Below, one piece after another: positions 1 to 12,588 of a DNA stretch of 64,000 bases. Made by a program: the position numbers and the translations under genes. The stretch covers positions 34,893,545-34,957,544 of the forward strand of contig ML677335.1 of assembly GCA_007922305.1 (NCBI GenBank), in the 5' to 3' direction. The notes under the pieces were generated by a model, which was not told where the DNA came from, ran no database searches, and saw only the letters and a program-made list of their open reading frames with translations. This DNA comes from Dermatemys mawii. Taxonomy: Eukaryota; Chordata; Testudines; Dermatemydidae. How positions within the stretch are numbered: the stretch's first letter is position 1; the number at the start of each line of letters is the position of its first letter.

Positions 1-151
1 GCCAGTTCATGATTCTGTCTCTCAATCTGGGCTTCCATAGCCCTTCTTTGGGTGGCTTCCTCTCTCTCCATCAGCCTTTGATGTTCTCTTTGTCTCTCCT
101 CAGCTTGGAATTTGGCTAATTCAAATCCTTTTGGCCCTTACCACCTGTCAT
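1..151 (-). pseudogene. gag-like 5' fragment of an LTR retroelement, cut by window edge
   Basis: Read on the minus strand, an ATG at 151-149 opens a short frame that soon hits a stop. One base out of frame, an unbroken stretch from about 125 to 1 encodes a Glu/Gln/Arg-rich, heptad-like segment typical of the coiled-coil start of retroelement Gag proteins. It lies just downstream of an LTR-like region of the same orientation (152-912), as expected for gag. The frame break near 120-135 says it is dead. The rest of the element lies left of the window. Class (Ty3/Gypsy-like or ERV) is not decided; the Gag call is inference from composition and position. Confidence 0.5.
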
Positions 152-912
152 TTTAATCTTTCTGTGTTTAACTTACTAACTGAAAACTAAACAAAATTTT
201 CTTATATCACTTGGAAATTCTCAGCAGGGTTTTAATCCTACCAGCAGAGGGAGAAAGACCTCCTACACTGATTCTCAGAAAACTGAACTGACCAGTTCCC
301 CCACCACAGGGACCCCTGGGATGGTTGCCTAGCACTTAACAAGCCTATTAACTCTTAACTGCAAACCTGGGCTACTCTCTGCTATCCAGCAGGAGAAAAC
401 CCTCAAAAACAAAACAAACAAAAAAAACCCCTTCAGTTCCCTGCCCTCAGGCAACTGAAAAAGACAAAGCGTGGAGCTATCACAGCTTCAAGACCTGCAG
501 AACAAGTTTTACCAGAGTGACTCCCTGTGGTGTTTAACTTAACACTGTTACCTGCTTTGTACTTGCTGAGGTCTTACCTTAGAGAAAAACTGCTTTCTGC
601 AAAATTCTGTTTTTTAAATTCACAAAATTTCATCCCACCACTGCCAACCATGTCACCACTGAGAACCCTCCAAGTGATAAAAAGGTAAACTTACTGACTA
701 CAATACTTAATAAAATCTATAGTTACAGTGAAAGACATAGCTGTGTTCATCCCATAGCCGAGGTGAACAGAGAGAGACCCAGAGAGAAACAAACTCAAAA
801 TCCTTTGTCTCCTGAGGAATTTCTCATTGGTCAGTTGTCCACCTCTTAGGTTACCTTTAGCTTAACCTCTTACAGGTAAATAATAATTCTAGGCTACTTC
901 ACACTTATGACA
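152..912 (-). mobile_element. 5' LTR plus leader of the minus-strand LTR retroelement
   Basis: The block 641-912 is the reverse complement of the first ~265 bases of the LTR at 29015-29802. Shared landmarks are the start TGTCATAAG (here 912 back to 904), a stretch reading 'accaatgagaaattcctcag', and a 'gggtctctctctgttcacc' block, with only scattered differences. Left of 641 the two copies diverge, so this LTR is a different subfamily or has been rearranged. The LTR 3' boundary and primer-binding site are unresolved. An LTR followed by gag-like sequence suggests the start of a longer, partly internal copy rather than a solo LTR. Confidence 0.6.
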
Positions 913-2227
913 CAGCTCAACAAACTTCTCCTAGGAATAAGGCTTACAAGGGAGTAGAGGAGTGGTTGATGTGATAACCAGTATGTATGCTGAATGTATC
1001 ACAGTTGTAAAAGACAGTTAATTCAAAGTGAAAGCCATGTAGGAGGTTGACCTCGAAATGGAGAGAGCAGACAAAACTTGGATAACACCATTCAGTGAGG
1101 CTAAAAATATCTGTTAGTGCAAGACACAATTTGATATACTCTTCTTACATAAATCCTACATGCCACCAGCACACACATAAAAAGTCACCTGTGCAGACTA
1201 AAAACAAAACCAGACAGATGTTTTCCATGGAGCACAAGGAATAAATTAAAAGGGTTCTCCTCTCTCCCCCAAAAGGAGCCATGTTAGTTCCCTCCAACCC
1301 CCCCAAAAATATTTATAATGCAATTTTCTCAACCACTTTATTTAAGGAATTGAATAATAAGATAAAAACATAAATATCAAATAATAAAAAAAGCAGACCT
1401 ATTAAACCTGTTCTATATTATTACTGTGGATGGAACTAATCCATTATCTTGGAATCCCATATCTCTTTTGAAAGCTTTCAGCATTAAAATACATTAAAAG
1501 GCTTGAGGTGTGGTTTCTAAGAGCTGCCCCACTCCTACACCTAGGTAAATGTATTTCAAATGCATTTGGGCATTTCTCAAGGTTTACTCCAGATGTATCT
1601 TAAGAGGTTTAGGAACATTTATTATGGTCCACATGATACTGAAAGGTTACTATAAAACAAGGCATTGTAGTTAAGGGTTTTTTTAGAGGAAGAAATGTTT
1701 ACACCTAAGATGAAAGACTATAGATTTTTCACATTTCCAAGACATTCATAAACCTTCCCTCTTATGCCTGAGGAATTTCTATGTAGTTTGTTAAGCATAT
1801 TTATCTTATAGATATTAGGTAGATAGATGCCACAACTGTGGAGGACTAAAATGTCAGAACATACGAATAAAGAATGAAGTTCAGCAATCCCATGAATGAA
1901 CATAATTTCAAATACAGTCATGGAGTTCATAAAAAAATATGTTGTATAATAATGACAGTTTGGACACTGCCCTGCTCAGTGATGTGCAAAAGAAACCATG
2001 GAACTATAGAAACCATGACTGTCTATTGGGAATGAAGTGCAATAAACATGACTATGTTGTGGTTGTTATATTGCACAGACTATTGGCTATAGGCAGTCAG
2101 TGCTAGTCTAAATGCCTCACCATTGGAATGGATCTTCCTGGAAATGTTAATTGGATTCTGCTGACTCAGCAAGTAAGTAGGTCATAATGGCTCCACGTAG
2201 ATGCCAGGTGAAGTGGTATTGGATTTC

Positions 2228-2228
<1 letters not shown>
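913..2228. other. AT-rich stretch, nothing recognised
   Basis: Both strands read. Only short chance open frames (61 and 70 codons) and no repeat family I can name. Confidence 0.5.

Positions 2229-2274
<46 letters not shown>
2229..2274. repeat. (AG)n microsatellite
   Basis: Uninterrupted AG dinucleotide run of about 46 bases, flanked on both sides by the hexamer-like ends tctag/atctag. Its perfection suggests it is young and length-polymorphic. Confidence 0.97.
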
Positions 2275-2278
<4 letters not shown>

Positions 2279-2334
2279 AGGGTGCATGATGCCCAGCCAA
2301 TCCCAGCTTCTAGGTTGCTTTAACTCATGTCTAG

Positions 2335-2900
2335 CATCAAGGAACCTTTGCAGAAGGCAGGTTATAGCGCCCCCTGCTAAAAGCCAGGTTGCAGCGCTGC
2401 ATGTCTCTTCAGCTACCCACCTCAGTTTTCTTTCTTGCAGGGCCCCTTGCTAACACCACACAGTCCAAAGGTAAGGACAAAATTCCCCTTATGGGGTTCT
2501 ACTTCCTTATGTCCAAACAGGCTTAAAATAAAGTCTCTCTGACCTGCACTCTCTTTCCTTTTCTTTCAGAGGTCGTACAGCTCTCCTTCTTTGGAGCTGT
2601 TTCTGGGTTCTCCGCAGCTTCCCCAGCCACTTTCTTCTGGAACCTTTTTAGCATTCTTTACCTTACCTATCTGGGCTTACCCTGACGTTTCTCTTCCCTC
2701 AGAACAGAGGGAAGCAAAAATATATACGGCCTTCTCCTCAGAGCTTGTCCCACTTGACTGTGAGAGAAGGAAGCCTTGTCCCGCCCACTCCAGAAGACTC
2801 ATTGGCCCAGGCCCTTAACTATTTTTTGACACCATTTTCCTCTTTTTGAACGCAGCCTTCCATAGGTCTCTATCTGCGCTAAGTCCCAGGACTTAAGAAA
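2335..2900. mobile_element. possible LTR-derived sequence (low confidence)
   Basis: GC-richer than its surroundings, with pyrimidine tracts, an 'agcgccccctgct' block and 'cagctctccttctttggagc'. The last resembles 'cagagctctccttctgggg' in the LTR-like tract at 57290-57785, so the two may belong to related families. Ends and target duplication were not found. An unrelated unique sequence is possible. Confidence 0.3.
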
Positions 2901-3840
2901 AACACCAAGGGATAGGTGTTGTCTGACCACTAGTCCTTACTACCCTTAAGGGGCCACTTGTCCGGCTACTGAGTGATTGCTGGGATGCTAGAAGTTCCTG
3001 GCTACATTTCCTTTTCCCCAGCAAGACTCTTCTACCACCACCTATGCTGCCAACAGAAAAGGTGGAGTAGAAATTGCTCACAGCGGCTCTAAGCTACCTA
3101 AAGATTTCTCTACAGAGTGTAAAGCCTCAGGGGATGGCTCTGCTGAGTTTAGTACTCCCTTATGACACTGGAACAATGCAAAGTGTCTGGCGCAATGGCC
3201 AGGATATGGCCCGTAATGTAGAATATTAGACAGTGTGACACCATTCCACTCAGCCTAGAATTCATATGTCATTGTAGCCTGGCAAATGAGAGGGATTCCT
3301 CAGGCAGAGAAAGAGAGCTGTGCCAGAACACGCAAACATCAGAACTGATCAAGTAATCCTACTCATTCTAAATCCGCCTTTTCTGCCCTAGGAGCCAGGG
3401 TAACATGCTTCAGAACCACTTGCAAACAAAATAGCATGGTATAGGAGTATATTTAATATTATATTATACTTCTATACTAATTGTGGTGTTACTTTGGGAA
3501 CCAAATTCTGCTGACCTTATCCAGGAAATAATTCATACTGACGGCAATAGAACTAGTCCTACAAAAGTTAGTAGAATTTGGCTCCTACATTGTATTTTAT
3601 GTGAATGGGAAGAAGAACTTGGACCCTATTTATCTAGCAAAACTGTATACATGTTGATTAGTGTGCAGTTCTTATTATTGTGAAAAAAGATTAAATGCAA
3701 TTAAATATGTAGTCGGGGGGTGGGGTGGGGTTTTGTTTTGTTTTTTTGCATCTGCCTCATAGTCCAATAATCCAGAAACAGAACTGCCTATGAAGCCAAG
3801 CTGAATGATGCTACTCCTGTCAAAGTGCATGTGATACCCT
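2901..3840. other. no gene; G/T-rich tract near 3713-3748
   Basis: No recognisable gene or repeat family. Contains a short low-complexity run of G and T (gggg/tttt blocks) at 3713-3748. Confidence 0.45.
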
Positions 3841-6440
3841 AGAACATACGAACGGCCATAATGGATCAGACCAACATTCCATCTAGTCCAATATCCTGTC
3901 TCTGACAGTGGTCAGTGGCAGAAGCTTCAGAGAGAATGGACAGAAAACTGAGTGATCCATCCTGTCGTCCACTCCCAGCTTCAAACAGGGAGAAGTTTAG
4001 GGACACCCAGAGAATGGGGTTGCATCCCCAGGCCATCTTGGCTAACAGCCATTGATGGACCTGTCTTCCATGAACTTCTGTACTTTTTTTGAACCCATTA
4101 GTACTTTTAGCTTTCACAGCATCCCATGACAATGAGTTCCACAGCTTGACTGTGCATTGTATGAAGCAGTGCTTCCTTTTGTTTGTTTTAATCCTAATGC
4201 CTATTACTTTCATTTGGTGATCCATGATTGTTGTGTTATGTGAAGGGGGTAAATAACACTTTCTCAGCAACATGCATAATTTTGTAGACTTCTATCATAT
4301 CCCCCTTTACACATATCTTTTCCAAAGCAAACAGTCCCAGTCTTTTTAATCTCTTCCATATAGAACTTGTTCCATACTCTTAATAATTTTCATTGTTCTT
4401 CTCCACACCTTTTCCAATTCTAAAACATCTTTTTTAAGATTGACCAGAATTTCACTCATCATTCAAAGCGTGGGCATAACATGGATTTATATCATGTAAT
4501 TATGACATTTTCTGTCATTATTTAACCTTTTCCTAATGTTCCCTAGCATTTGATAGCTTTTTTGATTCCTGATGGACACTAAGCAGCTGCTTTCAGAGAC
4601 GTATCCATGATGACTCCAAGATCTCTTCATTGAGTGGTAAGAGCTAATTTAGACCCCATCATTTCATATGGATAGCTGGGATTATGTTTTCCAATGTGCA
4701 TTACTTCACATTTATCAGCACTAAATATCATCTGCCATTTTGCCATCCAGTTTAGTGAGATCTCTGTGTAATTCTTCACAGACAGTTTTGCACAGAATCA
4801 TCTTGAATAATTCTGTCGTCTTCAAATTTTGCCATCTGTTAACCCCTTTCTCCAACCCAGTGCAGATCCTTGAGGGACCCCATCATTTACCACTCTCCAT
4901 TCTGAAAATGGATAATTTACTCCTACCCTTTGTTTCCTGTCTTTTAATCATTACTGATGCATGAGAGGACCTTCCCTCTTATCCCAGGACTAATCACTTT
5001 GCTTAAGAGCCTTTGATGAAGGACCTTGTCAAAGGCTTTCTGAAAGTCCAAGTACCCAGTATCCACTAGATCACCCTCGTTCACATGCTTTTTGACTCCC
5101 TCAAACAATTCTAATAGGTTGATGAGTCATTATTTCCATTTGCAAACACCATATTGAATCTTTCCCAACATAGTGTGTTTATCTAGATAATAGATGTTAC
5201 ATTAGCTATCCTTCAGTCACCTGGTACAGAGGCTGATTTAAGTAATAGGTCACTTACCACAGTTAGTAGTTCTGCAATTTCATGTTTTGAGTACCTTCAA
5301 AATTCTTGAGTGAATACCATCTGGTCCTGATGACTTATTACTGTTTAATTTATGAATTTGTTCCAAAACCTCCTCTAATGATATCGCCGTCTGGAACAGA
5401 TTTATCATCTAAAAAAGAATGGCTTAGGTGCAGCGATCTCCCTCATATCCTCTATAGTGAAGACCAATGCAAATAAATCATTTAGCTCAGGGGTTTTCAA
5501 ACTGGGGGTCCTGACCCCCTGAGGGGTTGTGGGGTGATTCCTGGGGGGTCATGAGCTCCCGTTGCATTTGGCGGCATTTCAGCAGCTGCTCTGAATGCAG
5601 GAGTTTGTCCCCCGAAAAGTCGCTGCGTGGAACACTTCTGCTTTCGGTGTCATTTCAGCAGGCACACTGAGAAGCGCTGCAAGTCCACCAAAACCAGAAG
5701 TGTTCCATTCGGCAGCATTTCAGCGGACACACCCCGGGGCCTCAGTGCACTGGGAAAAGAAAAAAGGGGTTTTGAACTTAGAAAGTTTGAGAACCCCTGA
5801 TTTAGCTTCACTGCAATGGACTTGCCTTATTGGAGTGTTCTTTTAGCACCCTGACTATCCATTGGAGCTCTGAATGTTTGGCAAGTAGCTTGCCTTTGCT
5901 GTACTAAAAAAACACACTATTACTTTTGTCTCTTCTGCTAGTTGCTCTTCAGCTTGTTTCTGGGTCTGTCTTGTTTTATTTTTACACTTGACTTGCCAAG
6001 TTTATGCTCCAATTTCCTTTAGGAGTATGAAGCTTTCAATTTTTGAAATATGTCTTTTTGCCTCTAACTGCCTCTTTCACTCTGCTGATTTAGCTATGGT
6101 GGCATTTTTTTTGGTCCCCCATTTTTCTTGTTTATTTGGAGTTTACCTTTAGTTTGAGAGTCTGTTATGGAGTTTTTAATTAGTTTCCATTCAGCTTTCT
6201 GGTATTTCACTCTTGTGACTGTTCCTTTTAATTTCTGTTTAACCAGCATCCTAATTTTTGTGTGGTGGTATTGAACTTCAAAAAGCAGCTATGGGGGGAT
6301 TTCTTTGGCATTTTTCCCCCATACAAGAATGTTAAATTTAACAAATTACATGATAGTTGCTATTACTGAGCAGTTCAGCTATATGCACCTCTTGTACCAG
6401 ATCCTGAGTTCCACTGACCACTAAATCAAGATTGCCTGCA
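3841..6440 (-). mobile_element. CR1 LINE, long 5'-truncated copy, antisense
   Basis: Minus-strand CR1 whose 3' end (ggccgttcgtatgttct in sense) lies at 3841. Inside are the antisense landmarks of the reverse-transcriptase C-terminal region. Around 4738-4660 the minus strand reads KWQMIFSADKCEVMHIGKHN, the 'KWQM.F..DKC.VMHIG' motif of CR1 ORF2. The frame is then broken by stops and indels. The 5' end is truncated near 6440, as is usual for CR1 target-primed insertion. A hAT element interrupts it at 5488-5799 and is younger. Non-functional; length is about 2.3 kb without the insertion. Confidence 0.9.
5488..5799. mobile_element. hAT MITE nested in CR1, perfect 8-bp TSD
   Basis: 312-bp element with terminal inverted repeats CAGGGGTTTTCAAAC and GTTTGAGAACCCCTG (reverse complement CAGGGGTTCTCAAAC, one mismatch). 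The 8-bp duplication ATTTAGCT is perfect at 5480-5487 and 5800-5807. CR1 sequence resumes on both sides. No transposase; non-autonomous. Confidence 0.93.
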
Positions 6441-7158
6441 TAACACATACACAGGGCACCACACAATTTGACTACAAAGCACTGAAATATAAAAAGACAA
6501 AAATAGTGAAACCAGAAAATAATGAAAAATAAATATATTTTATTAAATGTAAAGATTGCTTTCTTTCCCTCAGTATAGCCATTAAATGGAGCAATATAAA
6601 AGTAGCTAGAAGGTGCTCTCTCTTCATCAGCACATAGGATAAGGCACTATAATGCTATTCTTACATTATCTTAGTAATTATTTTCCCCTAGATTTCAGAA
6701 AGAACTGAACACAGAGCTGTAAACAGAATTCTGTTGTTAAAATAGAATCATCTAGTATGGATTCTCTTTTCTACATTGTCACTATATTCATACAGCACAT
6801 GTGAGTGAGCATGTTCACTCAGAACATGTGAGTGAGTGAGTGACTACATGAGCTGAAAAGTGACTGGCACAGAATATTGCTTTTAGTTTAGTGGAATTGA
6901 GGTGAATTAGAAGGACAATAGCAGTTTCATAAATATTATTAGGAAAGGATTAGAGTACCTGACAGCTTTAAATAGTGCAATGCAATTTGCTTTTTTTTTT
7001 CTCCTCAGATGGGTGTTTGTTATCAGGGGTTGGATAAACAATATTCAGATTGTATAAACTGAGGCATTTCCACTTGTCTAAGCTGAAGTTTGTTTCCCTT
7101 TTCTGGACCATGCTGGTCATTGCTCTCAACCACCACAAAATAGCGAAACATTTGCCAA
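6441..7158. other. no gene; short GTGA tandem near 6800-6842
   Basis: AT-rich unrecognised sequence. A 'gtgagtgagtgagtga' tandem and related 'gtgagtgag' units occur at about 6800-6842. Confidence 0.45.
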
Positions 7159-7166
7159 GCTACCTA

Positions 7167-7304
7167 CCAAGGGTGCTGGAACAGTTTTTATAGTGGGGGT
7201 GCTGAGAACCACTGAACCAAACTGTAAATCCTGTATTTAATGGAAACCATTTTAAACCAGAGGGTGCTGCAGCGCCCCCTGCACCTTTAGTTCCAGCACC
7301 TACG
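7167..7304. mobile_element. short hAT-like MITE (GGTGCTGGAAC ends)
   Basis: About 137 bp with inverted ends GGGTGCTGGAAC / GTTCCAGCACCTA and an internal 'gggtgctgcagcgccccct'. Flanking octamers GCTACCTA (7159-7166) and GCTAACTG (7304-7311) match 6 of 8, consistent with an old hAT duplication; the exact boundary could shift by a base. Confidence 0.7.
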
Positions 7305-7312
7305 CTAACTGC

Positions 7313-8238
7313 AATACTCTGAAGGAGAGTAGCCTCATTCTGTATGATCTAAAATGGAGATGGTCTCAAACTGGAACTTTGGGACTAAACATTCCCATGC
7401 TCGAAGTTTGTATTTGAACTTTGTGGCTCAGGTCTATCTCGTATTTAAAGAATAACTCATTATAATGTTCCATCATTTGAACTATGTGTCAAGTTATTAC
7501 AGAACAACAAAGCATATGTGCTTGCATTAATTTCTGCTTTACAATACGAGATTTTAACTAAGCTAAATATCACAAGTGTATGGGTTTTAATCATTAGAAG
7601 AACTCCTCTCAATGAGTAGGGGTAGGTCTCAATGCTATATAAGTTCTGGTTTGAAAATTCTCTGTTTTTAGCCTTGTAATTGTATACTATGACTTTTGAA
7701 GACACCAGGAGGAGGGCACAGAAGAGGATGTGTTGCTTCTGAGACATTGTTTTCCCATTGCTCCAGACAAATGGAAAATCCCTCATAAGGATCAGGCTCC
7801 ATGCTGAGGACAGACTATTTCCACAGCATCTGCCATGGTTACAGGCCAAACTTCTAGTCCCTCTTACTTCACCCTTTTGGGAAATGAGATTTTCTACCTT
7901 CACTACGTTCTACCTTCACTTCAGGCTCCACTACTCTCTGGGTGGAACCACATTCACCTACCATTCAGACTGCTCTGGAATCCCTCTTTTCAGCAGTGTC
8001 AGGCCAACAGACTCAAGTGTTTTGCACTTGTAAGCCTTTATCCTCCAGAGCCTGTGACAGGCCTCATTGAAATGATTCAAACAGCTTATTGAAAATAAAG
8101 CATTACTTATTCAACCAAAAGGTATGAAGCATGCAGAGCCAATGGTTAAAATAATAAAAGGCCAACAACATGGTCTGTCTTACAGCATCATCTTTCCACC
8201 TAAGCTTTAGTAGTCTTCTTTGGCCCAGTTCCCTCCCT
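7313..8238. other. no supported gene
   Basis: The longest open frame of this part (147 codons, minus strand, 7903-7460) has AT-driven composition, no recognisable motif, and overlapping frames of 85-91 codons on the other strand. I treat it as chance. Confidence 0.5.
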
Positions 8239-8246
8239 CTCTAGAC

Positions 8247-8514
8247 CAGGGGGTCTTCAAACTTTTCCCTCCGCGGCCCCTTTCCACGGAGGGAAAAGTC
8301 TGGTGGCCCCTGGGGGATACGTCCACTGAAACGCCGCCGCAGAAAGCGGAAGCTTCCGCTTTCCACAGCGGCATTTCGGCGGGACTAAAATAGCCTGCCT
8401 GGGAGTTCGGCGGTATCCCGGGCTGGCTTGGCAGCGGCACCAGGGTCTCGTGCACCCCCTGGAGTGCGCTCGTGCACCCCCGGGGGTGTGCGCATCCCAG
8501 TTTGAAGACCACTG
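8247..8514. mobile_element. hAT MITE, GC-rich, perfect 8-bp TSD
   Basis: 268 bp with ends CAGGGGGTCTTCAAAC and GTTTGAAGACCACTG and perfect duplication CTCTAGAC at 8239-8246 and 8515-8522. The interior is markedly GC- and CpG-rich compared with the flanks and includes a small hairpin (aaagcggaagcttccgcttt, about 8342-8361). Confidence 0.93.
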
Positions 8515-8543
8515 CTCTAGACTACAACAAGCATGCTCTGAAG

Positions 8544-8874
8544 CAGAGGTAGGCAACCTATGGCATGCATGCAAAAGGCGACACGTGAGCTGATTTTCAG
8601 TGGCACTCACACTGCCCAGATCCTGGTCACTGGTCTGTGGAAAAGAGGCTCTGTATTTTAATTTAATTTTAAATGAACCTTCTTAAACATTTTAAAAATC
8701 GTATTTATTTTACATACAACAATAGTTTAGTTTGTTAGTTTTAGTTATATAGTATAGACTTATAGAAAGAGACCTTCTAAAAACGTTTAAATGTATTACT
8801 GTCATGCGAAACCTTAAATTACAGTGAATAAACGAAGATTTGGGACACCACTTCTGAAAAGCTGCTGACCCTTG
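8544..8874 (-). mobile_element. hAT MITE, family A copy 1, inverted
   Basis: Reverse-orientation copy of the family seen at 12589-12907 and 47030-47340. Begins CAGAGGTAGGCAACC and ends GCTGCTGACCCTTG. It shares the body block reading (in reverse) 'agaaggtctctttctat' and 'attgttgtatgtaaa'. The flanks show no clean 8-bp duplication (tctgaag occurs on both sides but at unequal offsets), so the 3' boundary is approximate. Confidence 0.85.
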
Positions 8875-11769
8875 AGAGTCTGAAGCATGTTCTGTCTCTC
8901 TCACTCTTTGTGTCTCTTTGCATCCCTGTCAGCACTCACTGACACTTCTTGGTCAGTCCCCCAGCAATTCACTCAACCCCTCTGCTCCCCCATCCCTCCT
9001 TTTTCTAGGCCCAGGATCCTTTAATGATTTTTTTCTCTTTGAACCCAGGCTTAGGAATGGGAAGAATAAACCTTGGCAGCCTGGTTGGAACCAATCAGAG
9101 GTATTCTCCAATTCATAGCTCTCCCTTCATCCCACCCCCACCTCCCAATTGTTACTGCAAGGACCCTTGGTATTCTCTGGATTGTACCTTATCTTTGCTT
9201 TTGTTTCCCACTTACAGCATCCCACAGAGTGGAAATGGTTTAACACAATGCAGTCAGATGGGAAAATCTCACACAAATGAACTGAAGTGCGTATGATATT
9301 TATAAAAAATACACAACTCCCTCATTCTTCACGGCATCTTGTCCCCTTCATCCCATGAAAATCTCAATTGGGGCTGACGCTCAGCTGTAATTTACTGGCT
9401 CCTCACTTCTGTAGTGAGATGAGAACTCTCAAGTCAAAAATTATTTTGTTTAGATTTTTCAACTCCACTGTCCAGAACTGTGGTTCAGACTATTAATATT
9501 TGTATTACAGAGGATGCAGCCAAGACCATGACACCCCCTTGTGCTATTGCTATTCGCGTGTTTGTTATTTTCTCTATAATCTGTACTCTGTAGTATTATA
9601 TATGATTAAGTGAAAAAGCAATTGTGTCAGACTCTGGGCACAGTGTCTCTGTGTTGGATGCTTTACAACTACTACGTTGCCCCTGAGAAAGCTAAGCGGT
9701 GAACCAGAAGCTTCAAACTTCTTGAGTGGACTTCTGGGATTCTGAAGGGTCACCTTTGCACCCAAAAGGCATTAGGAACCTGCTATCCAGTTGCTTAACC
9801 CCTGTGGTGCAATTGTGACTTTCCATTTAGCAATCCTTTCTACAATCTGGAGCCCTCTGTCCAGTTGCCTAGCTCCTTCGGTTCCAGCTCTCAGAAAGGA
9901 ATGCCAGAGGGAAGGTCTACCCTCCAAGAGTGTGCCTTCCCACAGCTCCTCCCCTCCCCAGTGGTGTAATACTAGGGTAAGAGCTGAATGAAATTCCCTA
10001 AAGTAATAAAACCTTCAAGAACGTGGTAGAGAAACATACAGATAACATTAATGGCTTTACCACTTAAATAACTTTAGTATAATTTTACCAATATTAAGAC
10101 TGTCATAGCGAGGCATCAGCAGTAATATACAGTACCATCATAAAGCCTACACAAAATGACGACTCTACAAAGCCACCAAATTCAAGTAAAACATCTTAGT
10201 CCCTTAAAAATGGTTTAGAATATGAAAGTCAATGTTTTCAGTCTAGCAGGGGCACTTCTATTGTGCTGTTTTAATTCTCTGCCATCCAGAGAGCTTTATT
10301 TCTCTTTAGTAGAACCAGTGCAACTAGGGTATAATCTGAAACTTGCAGTTTAAATAACTACACAGCAGGATCCTATTAAATAGGGAAGAAAGTGGGGAGG
10401 ATAAAGAAATGTTATCTAAAACACACAGGACAAGATTTAAAAAATAAATGCCTAAGTTTAGGCTCCCAAGTTAGTAGTCAAATTTCTAAGAAGTGTTGAG
10501 CACCCAAAATCTTCACATAACGTAAGTCCTCCATTTGAAACTACTTATTGAGTAAGATACTGCTCATCATAAGTGAAGAAGAATTGGGTATGAAGTTTTT
10601 ATACTGGAGCCACATTATTCAGAAATGAAGCTATGCTAAAATTACAATATTAACTTGCTTCTAGCAGTGGCCATTATGTGCTGCATCAGAATAAGTTGAA
10701 GGAAAACCCATAATGCAACTAAACTTTTTATTATTATTCCAACACATTTTGTATTTGGACACGATGGGTCAAATATATCTCAAATGCACATAATAGTAGA
10801 GTCACTGATTTCAGTGGGGACTGTATTAGTGTAACCAAGAGTTGAATTTGACCCAGAATATTAGGAAACATTAAATAAATGGAATTGATTTCACTGGAGC
10901 TATGTCTTGGGTCCAGGTTCCAAACGGGTGAATTCACTTAAAATCCAGACTAGGCTTTATGTAGCAATAATCATCATGGGACTAAAGTGCATCATTGAAC
11001 CATAGCCTAGTATTGGACTCATTGTACCTAAGGCAGACAATGCCTCTCAGAGCTTCTAAGCGTGCAGGTGGCCACTATGTCACTGCTTAAGTGGTTGCAG
11101 CAAGCACTTCACCATTGGACTGTCTGGGAAACCGACCAGCCATGGTAGAAGACTAGCCACTGCATCACCTTTTTCCATCCAGGCATGGTATTCAGCAGCA
11201 CTTTACACTCAGAGGTGTGCAGTGGCTGCAGTTATGGCCAAACCGTGTATTACCTTGTGTCTTGCCCACGCACACGGGCTAAACATGACCTGGTGCTATG
11301 AACTGTTATGTTCCTCATGTAGCATGAGAATAAAGTAACAGGGTCTGTCAGCTAGACAAACTTCTAAATGGGTTACTACACAAATGAGGCATACTTTTGT
11401 AATCCAGTGCACAGCTCATTAGATGCACATTTTAAAACCACCATATGAGATAAGGAAAATTCACCTCTTATCTACAGTAGCTAAGATTGTTGCCAATAGA
11501 TCTAGAAAGAGATTCCACCTCAAAGTCATCCCATAAGTATATTAGAGAATATAAGATATCATTCCTTATTTTGTTACAGGCTTACACTGAATAAGATGGC
11601 GAACTATATTAAAGTTTTGTAAATTGCATTTTGATAGCACAGAAAGCATTATGAAAGAGACACAGAAGACAAGGAGCCTCAAATAAATACATACATATTT
11701 ATCTGCTTTACAAAAACATAGTAAAAAAATATCATGACCCAAAATTACAAGTGCATGTATTACACTATA
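8875..11769. other. no gene recognised
   Basis: About 2.9 kb of AT-rich sequence with no family I can name. A stretch at 10480-10560 (gtgttgagcaccc... ccatttgaaa) may be a fragment of the palindromic 'tgctgagcaccc' MITE class, too decayed to call. Confidence 0.4.
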
Positions 11770-11975
11770 TAGCAATTAGAAATGGAAAAAGATCTAAGTT
11801 CATTCTGTCCACCTGAATGAGTGTAACATAGTTACCAACAGTATATTTGTCAAGTGCTTTGTCCAGTCTAGGTTTTAAATGGGTAAAGCAATGGAGTTTT
11901 CACAATTCCCCAGTCCAATAAATCTCACTATGCCACGTTGCATCTTTGATTTTTATACAGAATCTTCAATAAAAC
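11770..11975 (-). mobile_element. CR1 fragment, antisense
   Basis: Contains the CR1 3'-region antisense blocks 'ctttgtccagtctaggtttt', 'gcaatggagttttcacaatt' and 'ccaataaatctcac', which align with the 'tggagcttccacaacttccc' region of other CR1 copies. Highly diverged. Confidence 0.55.
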
Positions 11976-12084
11976 CAATGGGGAGCTCTGTATAAAGCTG
12001 ATAACAGAATACAGCCTGTCATCACTGGATGTGTTCCTACTATATAGTTCATATTTCCTTTCTCCAAACCCTCTACATCCCATT

Positions 12085-12170
12085 GCAGTTTACATAATGC
12101 CTGACCCAACGCCTATTGAATTCAATGGAAAGATCCCCATTGACTTGAGTGGACTTTAGAGCAGGCTCTT
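12085..12170. repeat. old palindromic MITE relic
   Basis: Inverted arms around the typical 'cattgacttgagtgg' / 'attgaattcaatgg' core, with 'tgcctgaccc' and 'gcaggctct' at the ends. The class is frequent in reptile DNA but too degraded here for boundaries. Confidence 0.4.
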
Positions 12171-12588
12171 CTAATGTTATTTTCTGAATAAGTTACTTAT
12201 ATTTCTAAAAATTTACTTATAAGCATTTTTCTCTGCTCCTTGGTTTCAGTACAGAGAGAGTGTGCTGGCCAGATAACTACTGGCTTTGGGAAACATACTG
12301 ACCCTAACAGTCATTTAAACCTCTGGCATGTTATGCAATGCATAGAATATTCTATATTTTTAATCCAAAGTACGTCTTTCCCCTCCCCGCACAATAATCT
12401 CCCCCTTTCTCTCCTTCCCTCCATAGTTAAGAGAACATTGGGAGGAACACTTATTTGTATATATTATATAAATGCCTTTGGAATTTTGCGATCATTGCAT
12501 TAGAAATTTAATTTTTAAACACCTAATTGATAAACTAATCATTTTAATCCTTGTTAAATTGGAAGTCATTTCCAATAACATTCTATAT

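Noticed and set aside
7460..7903. 147-codon minus-strand open frame
   Set aside because: No motif or plausible composition, overlaps opposite-strand frames, AT-rich intergenic context; most likely chance.
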